From the NCBI GenBank assembly GCA_934700615.1, contig CAKUXR010000004.1, positions 1 to 64,000 of the forward strand: 64,000 nt of DNA, written 5' to 3'. Below the pieces are notes generated by a model. That model made no database searches, was not told where the DNA came from, and worked only from the letters and a program-made list of their open reading frames with translations. The DNA is from an uncultured Bacteroidales bacterium. GTDB lineage: Bacteria > Bacteroidota > Bacteroidia > Bacteroidales > UBA932. Both the position numbers and the translations under genes were made by a program. Below, piece by piece: positions 51,110-59,320 of this stretch. Within the stretch, counting starts at the first letter, position 1. Every line of letters begins with the position of its first letter.

Positions 51110-53056
51110 ATGGCCGATAAATTAATCTCAAAGATTCCTGACGGACCTTTGGCTGAAAAATGGACCAAAAGGAAGTCAGAAATTCGTCTTGTCAGTCCTA
51201 ACAACAAAAGGAAACTTGAAATCATTGTAGTCGGTACAGGTCTCGGCGGCGCGTCTGCAGCTGCTACACTTGGTGAGCTCGGTTATAATGTGAAGGTTTT
51301 CTGTATCAGTGATTCTCCTCGCCGTGCACACTCTATCGCGGCTCAGGGTGGTATCAATGCTGCCAAGAACTATCAGAATGACAATGACTCTGTGTACCGT
51401 CTTTTCTACGATACCATCAAAGGTGGTGACTATCGTAGTAGAGAGGCAAACGTCTATCGTCTTGCAGAAGTCAGTGCCGCTATCATTGACCAGTGCGTAG
51501 CTCAGGGTATTCCTTTCGCAAGAGAATACGGCGGATACCTTGCCAACCGTTCTTTCGGTGGTGTTCAGGTAAGCCGTACTTTCTATGCCCGCGGACAAAC
51601 CGGACAGCAGCTTCTTCTCGGAGCTTATGCTGCTCTGAACAGACAGGTTGCCGCAGGAACAGTGAAGAGCTATCCTCGTCATGAGATGCTCGACCTCGTA
51701 GTTATCAATGGTGAGGCTAAGGGTATTATCGCAAGAAACCTTGTGACAGGTAAACTTGAGAGATTCGGAGCACACGCTGTCGTTATCGCTACCGGCGGTT
51801 ACGGTCGCGCATACTTCCTTTCTACCAATGCCATGAACAGCAACGGTTCAGCTGCTATGCAGTGCTTCAGGAAAGGTGCTTACTTCGCTAACCCTGCCTT
51901 CGCTCAGATTCACCCTACTTGTATCCCTGTACACGGTGATCAGCAGTGCAAGCTGACCCTCATGTCAGAGTCACTCCGTAATGACGGACGTATCTGGGTT
52001 CCTAAGAAGATGGAAGATGTCATGAAGCTCCGCAAGCATGAGATCAAACCTTCACAGATCGCAGAGGAAGATAGAGATTACTATCTCGAGCGTCGTTACC
52101 CTGCATTCGGAAACCTCGTTCCTCGTGACGTTGCTTCCCGTGCAGCTAAGGAGAGATGCGATGCAGGTTTCGGTGTCAATGAGACCGGACTCGCAGTATT
52201 CCTCGATTTCAAGGATGCTATCGAGAGACTCGGTAAGCAGAGAGTTGCCGAGCGTTATGGTAACCTCTTCCAGATGTATGAGAAGATTACTGCTTCCAGC
52301 CCTTGGGAGGAGCCAATGATGATTTATCCGGCTATCCACTATACTATGGGCGGTATCTGGGTTGACTACGATCTTCAGACCACTATCCCTGGTCTTTATG
52401 CAATCGGTGAGGCCAACTTCTCAGACCATGGTGGAAACCGTCTCGGTGCATCTGCCCTCATGCAGGGTCTTGCTGACGGTTACTTCATCCTGCCTGTTAC
52501 TATCGGTGACTACCTCTCACACAAGTTCGCAGAGCCTAAGACAGATACTTCTGCTCCTGAGTTCGACGCTGCAGAGAAGGCTGTCCAGAACAGAATTGAC
52601 AGACTCTTCGCTGTCAAGGGTACAGAGCCGGTTGATGCAATCCACAAGAAACTCGGACACATCATGTGGGAGCACATCGGTATGGGCCGTACTGCAGAAG
52701 GACTTAAGAAAGGTATCGCTGAGATTCAGGAACTCCGTAAGGAATTCTGGAAGACTGTACGCGTAACCGGTACCCAGTATGAATTCAACCAGGAACTCGA
52801 GAAAGCTCTCAGACTTGAAGATTTCTTCGATATAGGTGAACTTATGGCTAAGGACGCTCTTAACCGTAACGAATCCTGCGGAGGTCACTTCCGTGAGGAA
52901 AGCCAGACACCGGAAGGCGAGGCTAAACGTGACGATGAGAACTATATGTATGTAGCTGCCTGGGAGTACAAGGGAGAAGGTCAGGAACCTGAACTCCACA
53001 AGGAGCCTCTCGTTTATGAGAATATCCATGTTGCTACCAGAAACTATAAAGACTAA
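51110..53056 (+). CDS. frdA: Fumarate reductase/succinate dehydrogenase flavoprotein subunit
   Basis: This 648-residue FAD subunit carries out fumarate reduction in anaerobic Bacteroidales respiration. The FAD-binding GTGLGGASAAATLGELG (about 43-60), SIAAQGGINAAKNY with the likely covalent FAD site at the start of the motif, and ATGGYGRAYFLSTNAMNSNG are present. So are the HPTC active-site segment and HYTMGGIWVD. The iron-sulfur subunit follows 5 bases later. The usual cytochrome b subunit gene (frdC/sdhC) is not upstream: ruvB ends 83 bases before this ATG. A TAAACTTG element near 51080 may be the promoter. Codon use is highly biased, as in strongly expressed genes. Confidence 0.97.
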   Translation: MADKLISKIPDGPLAEKWTKRKSEIRLVSPNNKRKLEIIVVGTGLGGASAAATLGELGYNVKVFCISDSPRRAHSIAAQGGINAAKNYQNDNDSVYRLFYDTIKGGDYRSREANVYRLAEVSAAIIDQCVAQGIPFAREYGGYLANRSFGGVQVSRTFYARGQTGQQLLLGAYAALNRQVAAGTVKSYPRHEMLDLVVINGEAKGIIARNLVTGKLERFGAHAVVIATGGYGRAYFLSTNAMNSNGSAAMQCFRKGAYFANPAFAQIHPTCIPVHGDQQCKLTLMSESLRNDGRIWVPKKMEDVMKLRKHEIKPSQIAEEDRDYYLERRYPAFGNLVPRDVASRAAKERCDAGFGVNETGLAVFLDFKDAIERLGKQRVAERYGNLFQMYEKITASSPWEEPMMIYPAIHYTMGGIWVDYDLQTTIPGLYAIGEANFSDHGGNRLGASALMQGLADGYFILPVTIGDYLSHKFAEPKTDTSAPEFDAAEKAVQNRIDRLFAVKGTEPVDAIHKKLGHIMWEHIGMGRTAEGLKKGIAEIQELRKEFWKTVRVTGTQYEFNQELEKALRLEDFFDIGELMAKDALNRNESCGGHFREESQTPEGEAKRDDENYMYVAAWEYKGEGQEPELHKEPLVYENIHVATRNYKD

Positions 53057-53061
53057 TTAAG

Positions 53062-53841
53062 ATGGATTTCAAGTTAAAAATATGGCGTCAGAAAAACGCC
53101 CAGTCTCAGGGACATTTTGAAACATATTCCGTAACCGGAATTGAGGAGGACGCTTCATTCCTCGAAATGCTTGATATTCTTAACGAGCAGCTTGTCAGAA
53201 AAGGAGAGGATCCTGTTGCTGTAGAGAAAGGATGTCAGAGCAGCGGTCCTGTGTCTTTCGACCATGACTGCCGTGAAGGTATCTGCGGTGCTTGCTCACT
53301 TTATATTGACGGTAGGGCACATGGTCCAGATGATCAGGTTACTACCTGCCAGCTTTTCATGCGTCATTTCCAGAATGGTGCTACCATTACGGTAGAGCCT
53401 TGGAGAAGTGCAGCTTTCCCAGTAATCAAGGACCTCGTTGTCGATAGAACTGCTTTCGACAAGATCCTCCAGGCCGGTGGCTTCATTTCTGTCCGTACAG
53501 GTTCTGCCCAGGACGGAAATACACTTCTTATCCCTCATGATAAGGCAGAGAAGAGTATGGACGCAGCTGCTTGCGTAGGTTGCGGTGCTTGTGTAGCTAC
53601 ATGTAAGAATGGTTCTGCAATGCTTTTCGTTGCTGCCAGAGTCAGCTCACTTGCTCTCCTTCCTCAGGGAAGACCAGAGGCTGCAAGAAGAGCCCGCGCT
53701 ATGGTTGCCAAGATGGACGAACTCGGATTCGGTAACTGTACCAACACCCGTGCTTGTGAAATGGAGTGCCCTAAGGGTATCTCAGTTGATCACATCGCAC
53801 GTCTCAACAGAGAGTTCCTCGCAGCAAAATTCAGCGAATAA
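53062..53841 (+). CDS. frdB: Fumarate reductase/succinate dehydrogenase iron-sulfur subunit
   Basis: This 259-residue electron-transfer subunit pairs with FrdA. The N-terminal plant-type ferredoxin domain carries the 2Fe-2S cysteines in CQSSGPVSFDHDCREGICGAC and a later C in VTTCQ. The C-terminal domain has CVGCGACVATC and a second cysteine set in CTNTRACEMECPKGIS for the 4Fe-4S and 3Fe-4S clusters. It is co-transcribed with frdA and ended by a strong terminator. A membrane anchor subunit is still required for quinone coupling and must be encoded elsewhere. Confidence 0.97.
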   Translation: MDFKLKIWRQKNAQSQGHFETYSVTGIEEDASFLEMLDILNEQLVRKGEDPVAVEKGCQSSGPVSFDHDCREGICGACSLYIDGRAHGPDDQVTTCQLFMRHFQNGATITVEPWRSAAFPVIKDLVVDRTAFDKILQAGGFISVRTGSAQDGNTLLIPHDKAEKSMDAAACVGCGACVATCKNGSAMLFVAARVSSLALLPQGRPEAARRARAMVAKMDELGFGNCTNTRACEMECPKGISVDHIARLNREFLAAKFSE

Positions 53842-53863
53842 TTAACTGGATATATACAAAGTA

Positions 53864-53893
53864 GGGTTGGCCAAACCGGCCAACCCTTTTTTT
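53864..53893 (+). terminator. Intrinsic terminator after frdB
   Basis: GGGTTGGCC (53864-53872) and GGCCAACCC (53878-53886) form a perfect 9-bp GC-rich stem with a 5-base loop, followed by seven Ts. Confidence 0.92.
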
Positions 53894-53904
53894 GTCAATT
53901 TCTG

Positions 53905-55089
53905 CTACCAGAGGAAATTATTGAAAGGATATCTTCCTGCATGAATTTCAGCAACCATCTTGTAGATGTCATTTCTGAGTTTGTCAATGCCTATTTTCTC
54001 CTTGGCTGATATGAATATGCATGGAGTTTTCTCCTTCGCTATCCAGCTGTTCTTAAGTTCCTCAAGGGAAACATTGTTCTTGCCTTTCGGCTCCAGCGAG
54101 AACTCATCGTATTCCTCATAGGTGTATGAGTCGATCTTATTGAAAATGACATATATAGGCTTATTGTCAGCCTTTATGTCCCTCAATGTCTGCTCCACGA
54201 CTTCCATCTGCTCCTCAAATCCCGGATGTGAGATGTCCACTACGTGAATCAGGATATCGGCTTCTCTTACCTCGTCAAGGGTACTTTTAAAGGCCTCTAT
54301 AAGTTGCGTAGGGAGCTTTCTGATAAATCCTACTGTATCGCTGAGAAGGAACGGCACGTTCTCCAAAACGACTTTTCTGACCGTCGTATCCAATGTCGCG
54401 AAGAGTTTGTTCTCGGCAAATACATCGCTCTTGGAAAGCAGATTCATAAGAGTACTCTTGCCGACATTAGTATAACCTACAAGTGCAAGCCTTACCAGCT
54501 GCCCTCTGTTTCCGCGCTGTGTGGCCATCTGTCTGTCGACTTTCTTGAGCTGTTCCTTAAGCTTGGATATGCGCTCCTTTACGATTCGTCGGTCAATCTC
54601 AATCTGAGTTTCACCCATTCCTCCTCGCGTTCCCATACCTCCCCTCTGTCTCTCAAGGTGAGTCCACATACCCGCGAGCCTAGGCAACATATAGTTGTAT
54701 TTTGCGAGTTCTACCTGCATTTTCGCATATGCGGTTTTTGCCCGCTGCGCGAATATTTCGAGGATGAGACTGGTCCTGTCAATGACACTCGATGTCTTAA
54801 TTATCTTCTCAATGTTGCGCTGCTGAGTGCCTGAAAGTTCATCGTCGAAGATTACGTACCTTATCTCATTTTCTTCGCAATAATCAGCAATTTCCTGAAG
54901 TTTTCCGCTCCTGATATACGTTGCGTTATCAGGCCTGTCAAGTCGCTGCACAAATTTCTTATCCCTCGTAGCACCTGCTGTCTCAGCAAGAAACTCAAGT
55001 TCATCAAGGTATTCATATACCTTTCGCTCATCGTCTTTGTCAGTTATTATTCCTACAAAGACGGCTTTTTCCGTGTTATTCGTCGTCAT
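53905..55089 (-). CDS. hflX: GTPase HflX
   Basis: This 394-residue ribosome-associated GTPase splits stalled ribosomes. The N-terminal HflX domain (about 20-190) holds VFDDELSGTQQRNIEK, followed by the glycine-rich linker RQRGGMGTRGGMGETQIEIDRR. The G domain has G1 GYTNVGKST, G3 DTVGFI, G4 NKID and G5 ISAKE. Its order and size are typical. It lies downstream of tonB on the same strand, separated by a terminator-like hairpin, so its transcription may be partly independent. Confidence 0.97.
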   Translation of the reverse strand: MTTNNTEKAVFVGIITDKDDERKVYEYLDELEFLAETAGATRDKKFVQRLDRPDNATYIRSGKLQEIADYCEENEIRYVIFDDELSGTQQRNIEKIIKTSSVIDRTSLILEIFAQRAKTAYAKMQVELAKYNYMLPRLAGMWTHLERQRGGMGTRGGMGETQIEIDRRIVKERISKLKEQLKKVDRQMATQRGNRGQLVRLALVGYTNVGKSTLMNLLSKSDVFAENKLFATLDTTVRKVVLENVPFLLSDTVGFIRKLPTQLIEAFKSTLDEVREADILIHVVDISHPGFEEQMEVVEQTLRDIKADNKPIYVIFNKIDSYTYEEYDEFSLEPKGKNNVSLEELKNSWIAKEKTPCIFISAKEKIGIDKLRNDIYKMVAEIHAGRYPFNNFLW

Positions 55090-55102
55090 ATATTAATATA
55101 AA

Positions 55103-55129
55103 AAGGCCATCCTGATTGGGGACAGCCTT
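55103..55129 (-). terminator. Terminator after tonB
   Basis: On the minus strand AAGGCTGTCC pairs with GGATGGCCTT (two mismatched or wobble positions) and is followed by TTTTTATA. It lies between tonB and hflX. Confidence 0.65.
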
Positions 55130-55149
55130 ATTAATTCCGGAGAAATAAA

Positions 55150-55845
55150 TTATCTCAACTGGAAAATTACAGGGAAGGTGTAGGTTACTTTAACCGCACG
55201 GTCTCTCTGTTTACCAGGCTTCCATTTAGGGGAGCTTGAAACTACTCTGACAGCCTCTTTGTCAAGTGAGGAATCGACGCCACGAAGAACCTTTACATTG
55301 GATACGGTACCGTCAGCGTTTACTGTGAACTGAAGAGTTACACGACCCTGAACACCATTCTCCTTTGCAATTTCAGGGTAAACAAGTCTTGAGTTCACCC
55401 ATTTAGAGAATTCGTTTGCGTCTCCGCCATTGAATGAAGGTTTTTCCTCTACCAACTGGAAAGGAATAGCTTCTTCCTCTACAGTTTCCTCTTCCGGTGC
55501 GCTTTCGATGTAGTCCATAATCTCGACGCCTGAATTTGCATCGTCCTCGAGGTTCTGGAACATGTTGTCATCGACTTTGATGTTGTCATCGACAACGTCG
55601 ATCTGGTCGGAAAGTACAGGAATCTTAGGTGCTACTTCTGGTGGTGGAGGTGTCTCCTGTGTGATAGGAATCATGTCCTCTACTTCCACTACTGCATTCT
55701 CTGCTTCAAGAACAGCGGTCTGCTTTTCTTTTGTGGACCAGTTGAAAGCTCCCAAAACGATAACTAGAGTAAGAACAAATCCAATCTCCAAAAAGAGGAA
55801 TCGCTTGTTCTCAAGGCTTGCCTTGGATGTTTTTTTAACTTCCAT
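55150..55845 (-). CDS. TonB-family energy transducer
   Basis: This 231-residue periplasm-spanning protein has one N-terminal membrane segment (FLFLEIGFVLTLVIVLGAF), then a proline- and acid-rich spacer with ETPPPPEVAP. The C-terminal TonB domain (about 150-231) contains GRVTLQFTVNADGTVSNVKVLRG and ends in the beta strand VKVTYTFPVIFQL. It transmits proton-motive energy from an ExbB-ExbD complex, not encoded here, to receptors such as the SusC protein at 17391-20729. It has an excellent promoter and is divergent from ybeY. Confidence 0.94.
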   Translation of the reverse strand: MEVKKTSKASLENKRFLFLEIGFVLTLVIVLGAFNWSTKEKQTAVLEAENAVVEVEDMIPITQETPPPPEVAPKIPVLSDQIDVVDDNIKVDDNMFQNLEDDANSGVEIMDYIESAPEEETVEEEAIPFQLVEEKPSFNGGDANEFSKWVNSRLVYPEIAKENGVQGRVTLQFTVNADGTVSNVKVLRGVDSSLDKEAVRVVSSSPKWKPGKQRDRAVKVTYTFPVIFQLR

Positions 55846-55876
55846 GTCAATGTTTTTTATTTTTCCATTCGCGTTT

Positions 55877-55907
55877 CAAAGTTATTAATAAATATTCCTT
55901 TTTCAAA
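55877..55907 (-). promoter_or_regulatory. Promoter of tonB, both elements
   Basis: On the minus strand a -33 element TTTG (55904-55907) is followed after 19 bases by the -7 box TAACTTTG (55877-55884), a complete match to the Bacteroidota housekeeping promoter. Confidence 0.75.
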
Positions 55908-55928
55908 GTTTATCTTCTTGCTTTTTTG

Positions 55929-55936
55929 TAGATTTG
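55929..55936 (+). promoter_or_regulatory. -7 promoter element of ybeY-mnmG
   Basis: TAGATTTG matches TAnnTTTG, 19 bases before the ybeY ATG. Confidence 0.6.
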
Positions 55937-55955
55937 CAAACTTAATTTTAAGGAT

Positions 55956-56381
55956 ATGGTTAGTTATAGTCTTGAAGACATCAAGTTTGAGTTCAAGCAT
56001 AAGCGTCTTAATAATGCCTGGCTCAAAATGGTTGCTGAAAGTGAAGTGAAGAAACTCGGCAACATCTGTATTATCTTCTGTTCGGACAATTACATCCTCG
56101 ATGTTAATATCAAGTTTCTCGGTCATGATTATTTTACCGATATCATTACTTTCGATTATTGCGAGGGAAATGTTCTTTCGGGAGATTTGTTCATCAGCAT
56201 TGACTCTGTCCGTGAGAATGCGGAGTATTATAAAACGGAGTTCTCCGATGAACTCAATAGGGTAATTGTGCATGGACTTCTTCACCTGATAGGTTATGAT
56301 GATCATACTGAAGAGGAGCAGAAGGTTATGCGTGAGAAAGAGAACTATTATCTCGAGTTGAGAAATCATATTAATAATTGA
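55956..56381 (+). CDS. ybeY: Endoribonuclease/rRNA maturation factor YbeY
   Basis: This 141-residue metal-dependent RNase is involved in 16S rRNA 3'-end maturation. The metal-binding motif is H106-GLL-H110-LIGYDD-H117, one residue longer between the second and third histidines than the canonical HxxxHxxxxxH. That variation is seen in some Bacteroidota proteins. The preceding DIITFDYCEG and LSGDLFISID are family-typical. The mnmG ATG follows 5 bases after the stop, so the two share a transcript. Confidence 0.93.
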   Translation: MVSYSLEDIKFEFKHKRLNNAWLKMVAESEVKKLGNICIIFCSDNYILDVNIKFLGHDYFTDIITFDYCEGNVLSGDLFISIDSVRENAEYYKTEFSDELNRVIVHGLLHLIGYDDHTEEEQKVMREKENYYLELRNHINN

Positions 56382-56386
56382 GTTAA

Positions 56387-58435
56387 ATGTACGCAAAGCA
56401 ATTCGATATAATTGTAGTGGGAGGTGGCCATGCAGGTTGTGAAGCCGCAATGGCTGCTGCAACCATGGGGTCGTCCGTACTTCTGGTAACTTCTGATTTT
56501 ACCGGTCTTGCGAAGATGTCTTGCAATCCATCGATAGGGGGAATTGCCAAAGGACAGATTGTCCGTGAGATTGATGCTCTTGGAGGATACACCGGAATTG
56601 TTACGGATGCTTCTACTTTGCAGTTCCGTATGCTGAATCGCTCCAAAGGACCTGCAATGTGGAGTCCGCGTGCCCAATGCGATAAAATCAAGTTTTCCCT
56701 GTACTGGCGTAAAATTCTCGAAAGTAATTGTAAATTAAGCATTTACATTGATAATGTTACTTCTTTCCTCTTCGAGAATTCTAAAATTACAGGCGTCCGT
56801 ACATCTACCGGTGCAATTTTCTACTCTCGTGCGGTTGTTTTGACTACCGGCACGTTCCTTAACGGAAAAATTTTCATCGGCAGGACAGAATTTCCTGGCG
56901 GTAGGATAGGGGAGTCTCCGACTGACGGTCTGACTGAGCAACTTGTTTCTCTTGGTGTGAAGACCGATAGGATGAAGACTGGTACTCCACCAAGAATTGA
57001 TATCAGGAGTATTGACCTTTCGAAGTCAGTTTATCAATATGGTGATACTCACCCCGACAAGTTCTCGTATCTTCCTTTCTTGTCTGCTGCGCAGAATGGA
57101 AACGAACAAATGCCTTGTTTTATTTTCCATACCAATAAGAATGTTCATGACATTTTACGTTCCGGCTTCTCGGACTCGCCTTTGTTCAACGGACTGATTC
57201 ACGGAAGGGGACCACGTTATTGTCCTAGCATTGAGGATAAACTCAGGACTTTCGCGGATAAGGATTCCCACCAGCTTTTCCTTGAGCCGGAAGGACGTTC
57301 CACAAATGAATATTACCTTCAAGGATTTTCTTCTTCACTGCCTCTTGATATTCAGGTCGAGGCCTTGAAGGCGATTGACGGATTTGAGAATGTGGAAATT
57401 TATCGTCCGGCTTATGCGGTGGAGTATGATTTCTTCGATCCACTTCAATTGAAGTCAAGTCTTGAATTGAAAGATATCCCGGGTTTATTCTTCGCCGGTC
57501 AGATCAATGGTACCACCGGTTACGAAGAGGCGGCAGCACAGGGATTGATGGCAGGTATCAATGCTGCTTTGTTTGTTCAGGAAAAAGCCCCGTTCATTCT
57601 AAAGAGAGATGAATCTTATATAGGAGTCCTTATTGATGACCTGGTAACTAAAGGAGTTGATGAACCGTACCGAATGTTTACTTCCCGTGCCGAATATCGG
57701 ATACTTCTTCGTCAGGACAATGCTGATAAGCGTCTTACAGCCTTATCTCATAATATTGGTCTGGCTGATGAGTACAGGTATTCGTACACTATGCGAAAAT
57801 ATGATAGGGTAGAGGAGTTGATTGATTTTGCAGAAAAAGTCAATGTTACTTCAGAACAGGTTAACGATTATTTCACATCTATCGGTGAAGCAACACTTTC
57901 TGAATCCAAGCGAGTTAAAGATGTACTGTCACGCCCTAATGTAGAGTATTCAGAAATTCTTAAAGTTGTTCCACGTGGAACAAAACTTATAGAGTCCTTA
58001 TCTGAAGATAAGTCAATATTGCCGGCTTCTACTCCTGAGGATATTACTGAATCTAATATGGACCATAACCAATCTTTATACTACGCTTCAATGATTTTGC
58101 ATCTAAATCAGTCGATGCAGTTCAATCGTGAGTGTATGGATGATTATAAAGATATAGTATTCCATAAATATCTCGATACTATTATTTCAGATGCTGAAGT
58201 CTTAGTAAAATATAGAGGGTACATAGAGAGGGAAAAACAAATTGCGGACAAGATTTCTCACCTGGAGAATCTTTCAATTCCTGATAATTATGACTTTGAT
58301 AATGTTCCTGGCCTCTCTATAGAATGTCGTCAGAAACTTCTGAAATATAAACCGGCAACTATCGGTCAGGCCTCACGTATTTCAGGTATTTCACCTTCTG
58401 ATGTTTCTATACTTTTGATTCACTTCGGGAGATAA
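56387..58435 (+). CDS. mnmG: tRNA uridine-5-carboxymethylaminomethyl modification enzyme MnmG
   Basis: This 682-residue FAD enzyme forms cmnm5U at tRNA wobble uridine with MnmE. The dinucleotide loop IIVVGGGHAGCEAAMAAA, MSCNPSIGGIAKGQIVREIDALGG, GRGPRYCPSIEDK, GYEEAAAQGLMAGINAAL and RMFTSRAEYRILLRQDNAD are all conserved. The C-terminus ends PATIGQASRISGISPSDVSILLI. The protein is about 50 residues longer than E. coli MnmG (629). The extra length lies between VKDVLSRPNVEYSEIL and VKYRGYIERE, where a parS-like palindrome also falls (57967-57982). Confidence 0.96.
   Translation: MYAKQFDIIVVGGGHAGCEAAMAAATMGSSVLLVTSDFTGLAKMSCNPSIGGIAKGQIVREIDALGGYTGIVTDASTLQFRMLNRSKGPAMWSPRAQCDKIKFSLYWRKILESNCKLSIYIDNVTSFLFENSKITGVRTSTGAIFYSRAVVLTTGTFLNGKIFIGRTEFPGGRIGESPTDGLTEQLVSLGVKTDRMKTGTPPRIDIRSIDLSKSVYQYGDTHPDKFSYLPFLSAAQNGNEQMPCFIFHTNKNVHDILRSGFSDSPLFNGLIHGRGPRYCPSIEDKLRTFADKDSHQLFLEPEGRSTNEYYLQGFSSSLPLDIQVEALKAIDGFENVEIYRPAYAVEYDFFDPLQLKSSLELKDIPGLFFAGQINGTTGYEEAAAQGLMAGINAALFVQEKAPFILKRDESYIGVLIDDLVTKGVDEPYRMFTSRAEYRILLRQDNADKRLTALSHNIGLADEYRYSYTMRKYDRVEELIDFAEKVNVTSEQVNDYFTSIGEATLSESKRVKDVLSRPNVEYSEILKVVPRGTKLIESLSEDKSILPASTPEDITESNMDHNQSLYYASMILHLNQSMQFNRECMDDYKDIVFHKYLDTIISDAEVLVKYRGYIEREKQIADKISHLENLSIPDNYDFDNVPGLSIECRQKLLKYKPATIGQASRISGISPSDVSILLIHFGR
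57967..57982. other. parS-like palindrome inside mnmG
   Basis: TGTTCCACGTGGAACA is a perfect 16-base palindrome, identical to the Pseudomonas-type version of the ParB-binding parS site. Close relatives lie at 58492-58507 (one mismatch) and 60295-60310 (two mismatches). It encodes VPRGT-type codons within the MnmG insertion. Confidence 0.55.
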
Positions 58436-58477
58436 ATAACATTCAAAAAATAATCTGAAGCAGGTTTTTTTTAATTT

Positions 58478-58523
58478 AAATCCGGAAAAGCTGTTCCACA
58501 TGGAACATTTCTTTTCCGGATTT
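58478..58523. terminator. Long hairpin between mnmG and ruvA
   Basis: AAATCCGGAAAAG (58478-58490) and CTTTTCCGGATTT (58511-58523) form a 13-bp stem whose loop holds the second parS-like sequence TGTTCCACATGGAACA. It lies between converging genes and could terminate both. Confidence 0.7.
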
Positions 58524-58571
58524 GTCTTATTTGGATAATATGATTCCTCCTGAGGGTATTATCCTGTATCG

Positions 58572-59159
58572 TCAGAGCCTTTTCAATCCCTCTCTAATGA
58601 TGGTCTCGATGGAAGCATCTGGACTTTCTTTCAATATTTCAGGCAGGATTTTATTTATATTGACCTTTGAGAATCCGAGATTCAGTAGGGCAGTGGTAGC
58701 CTCATCAATGTTATGATTCTTGGCCGGAACTGTGATTTCAGCAGCCTCTACACCTGCACCCTTGACGATCTTATCCTTCAGATCAAGGATAAGTCTCTGG
58801 GCAGTTTTCATACCGATTCCCTTGATGCTTTTAATTGTTCTTACATCCTCGCTCAGGATGGCGTTTCGTATTTCTTCGTCTGTCAATGATGACAGCATCA
58901 TCCTTGCTGAGCCTACACCTACTCCTGAAACGCTGATTAGAAGTTTGAACAGTTCGCGCTCATTCTTCGTGGCGAATCCGTAGAATTGCTCATCGTCTTC
59001 CCTGATGTGATGATATATATATACTTTAGCTTCCGAACTTGATTTCAAGGCATCATAAGTCTGCAAAGATATCATGATGCTGTAGCCGATTCCGCAGCAT
59101 TCCAAGATGACTTCAGTGGGAGTAATTTCCACTATATCTCCTTTGATATAATCGTACAT
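58572..59159 (-). CDS. ruvA: Holliday junction DNA helicase subunit RuvA
   Basis: The start at MYDYIKGDIVEITPTEVILEC gives 195 residues. This is the junction-binding tetramer subunit. The N-terminal OB fold (1-62, YIYHHIREDDEQFYGFATKNEREL), the two helix-hairpin-helix motifs (LLISVSGVGVGSARMMLSSL and KSIKGIGMKTAQRLILDLKDK) and the C-terminal domain III (about 148-195, ATTALLNLGFSKVNINKILPEI) are all present. An upstream ATG would add 16 residues not seen in the family. It has its own -7 box and is 7.5 kb from ruvB. Confidence 0.96.
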   Translation of the reverse strand: MYDYIKGDIVEITPTEVILECCGIGYSIMISLQTYDALKSSSEAKVYIYHHIREDDEQFYGFATKNERELFKLLISVSGVGVGSARMMLSSLTDEEIRNAILSEDVRTIKSIKGIGMKTAQRLILDLKDKIVKGAGVEAAEITVPAKNHNIDEATTALLNLGFSKVNINKILPEILKESPDASIETIIREGLKRL

Positions 59160-59184
59160 ATAGTTTAGTTTTATTGTCTTATTG

Positions 59185-59192
59185 CAAAAATA
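59185..59192 (-). promoter_or_regulatory. -7 promoter element of ruvA
   Basis: TATTTTTG on the minus strand matches TAnnTTTG, about 26 bases before the ATG. Confidence 0.55.
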
Positions 59193-59256
59193 GTGGATTA
59201 TCCTCAAAAAGAATTAATTTGTTCGAAAAAGTGGAGATAATGAGTGATTACTTTCG

Positions 59257-59264
59257 TAACTTTG
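59257..59264 (+). promoter_or_regulatory. -7 promoter element of the suf genes
   Basis: TAACTTTG matches TAnnTTTG, 56 bases upstream of the sufS ATG. Confidence 0.55.
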
Positions 59265-59320
59265 TAGTTTGCGATGGAACTTGAGTTTGAGAGATTATTT
59301 ATAATTTAATCATTTCTGAT

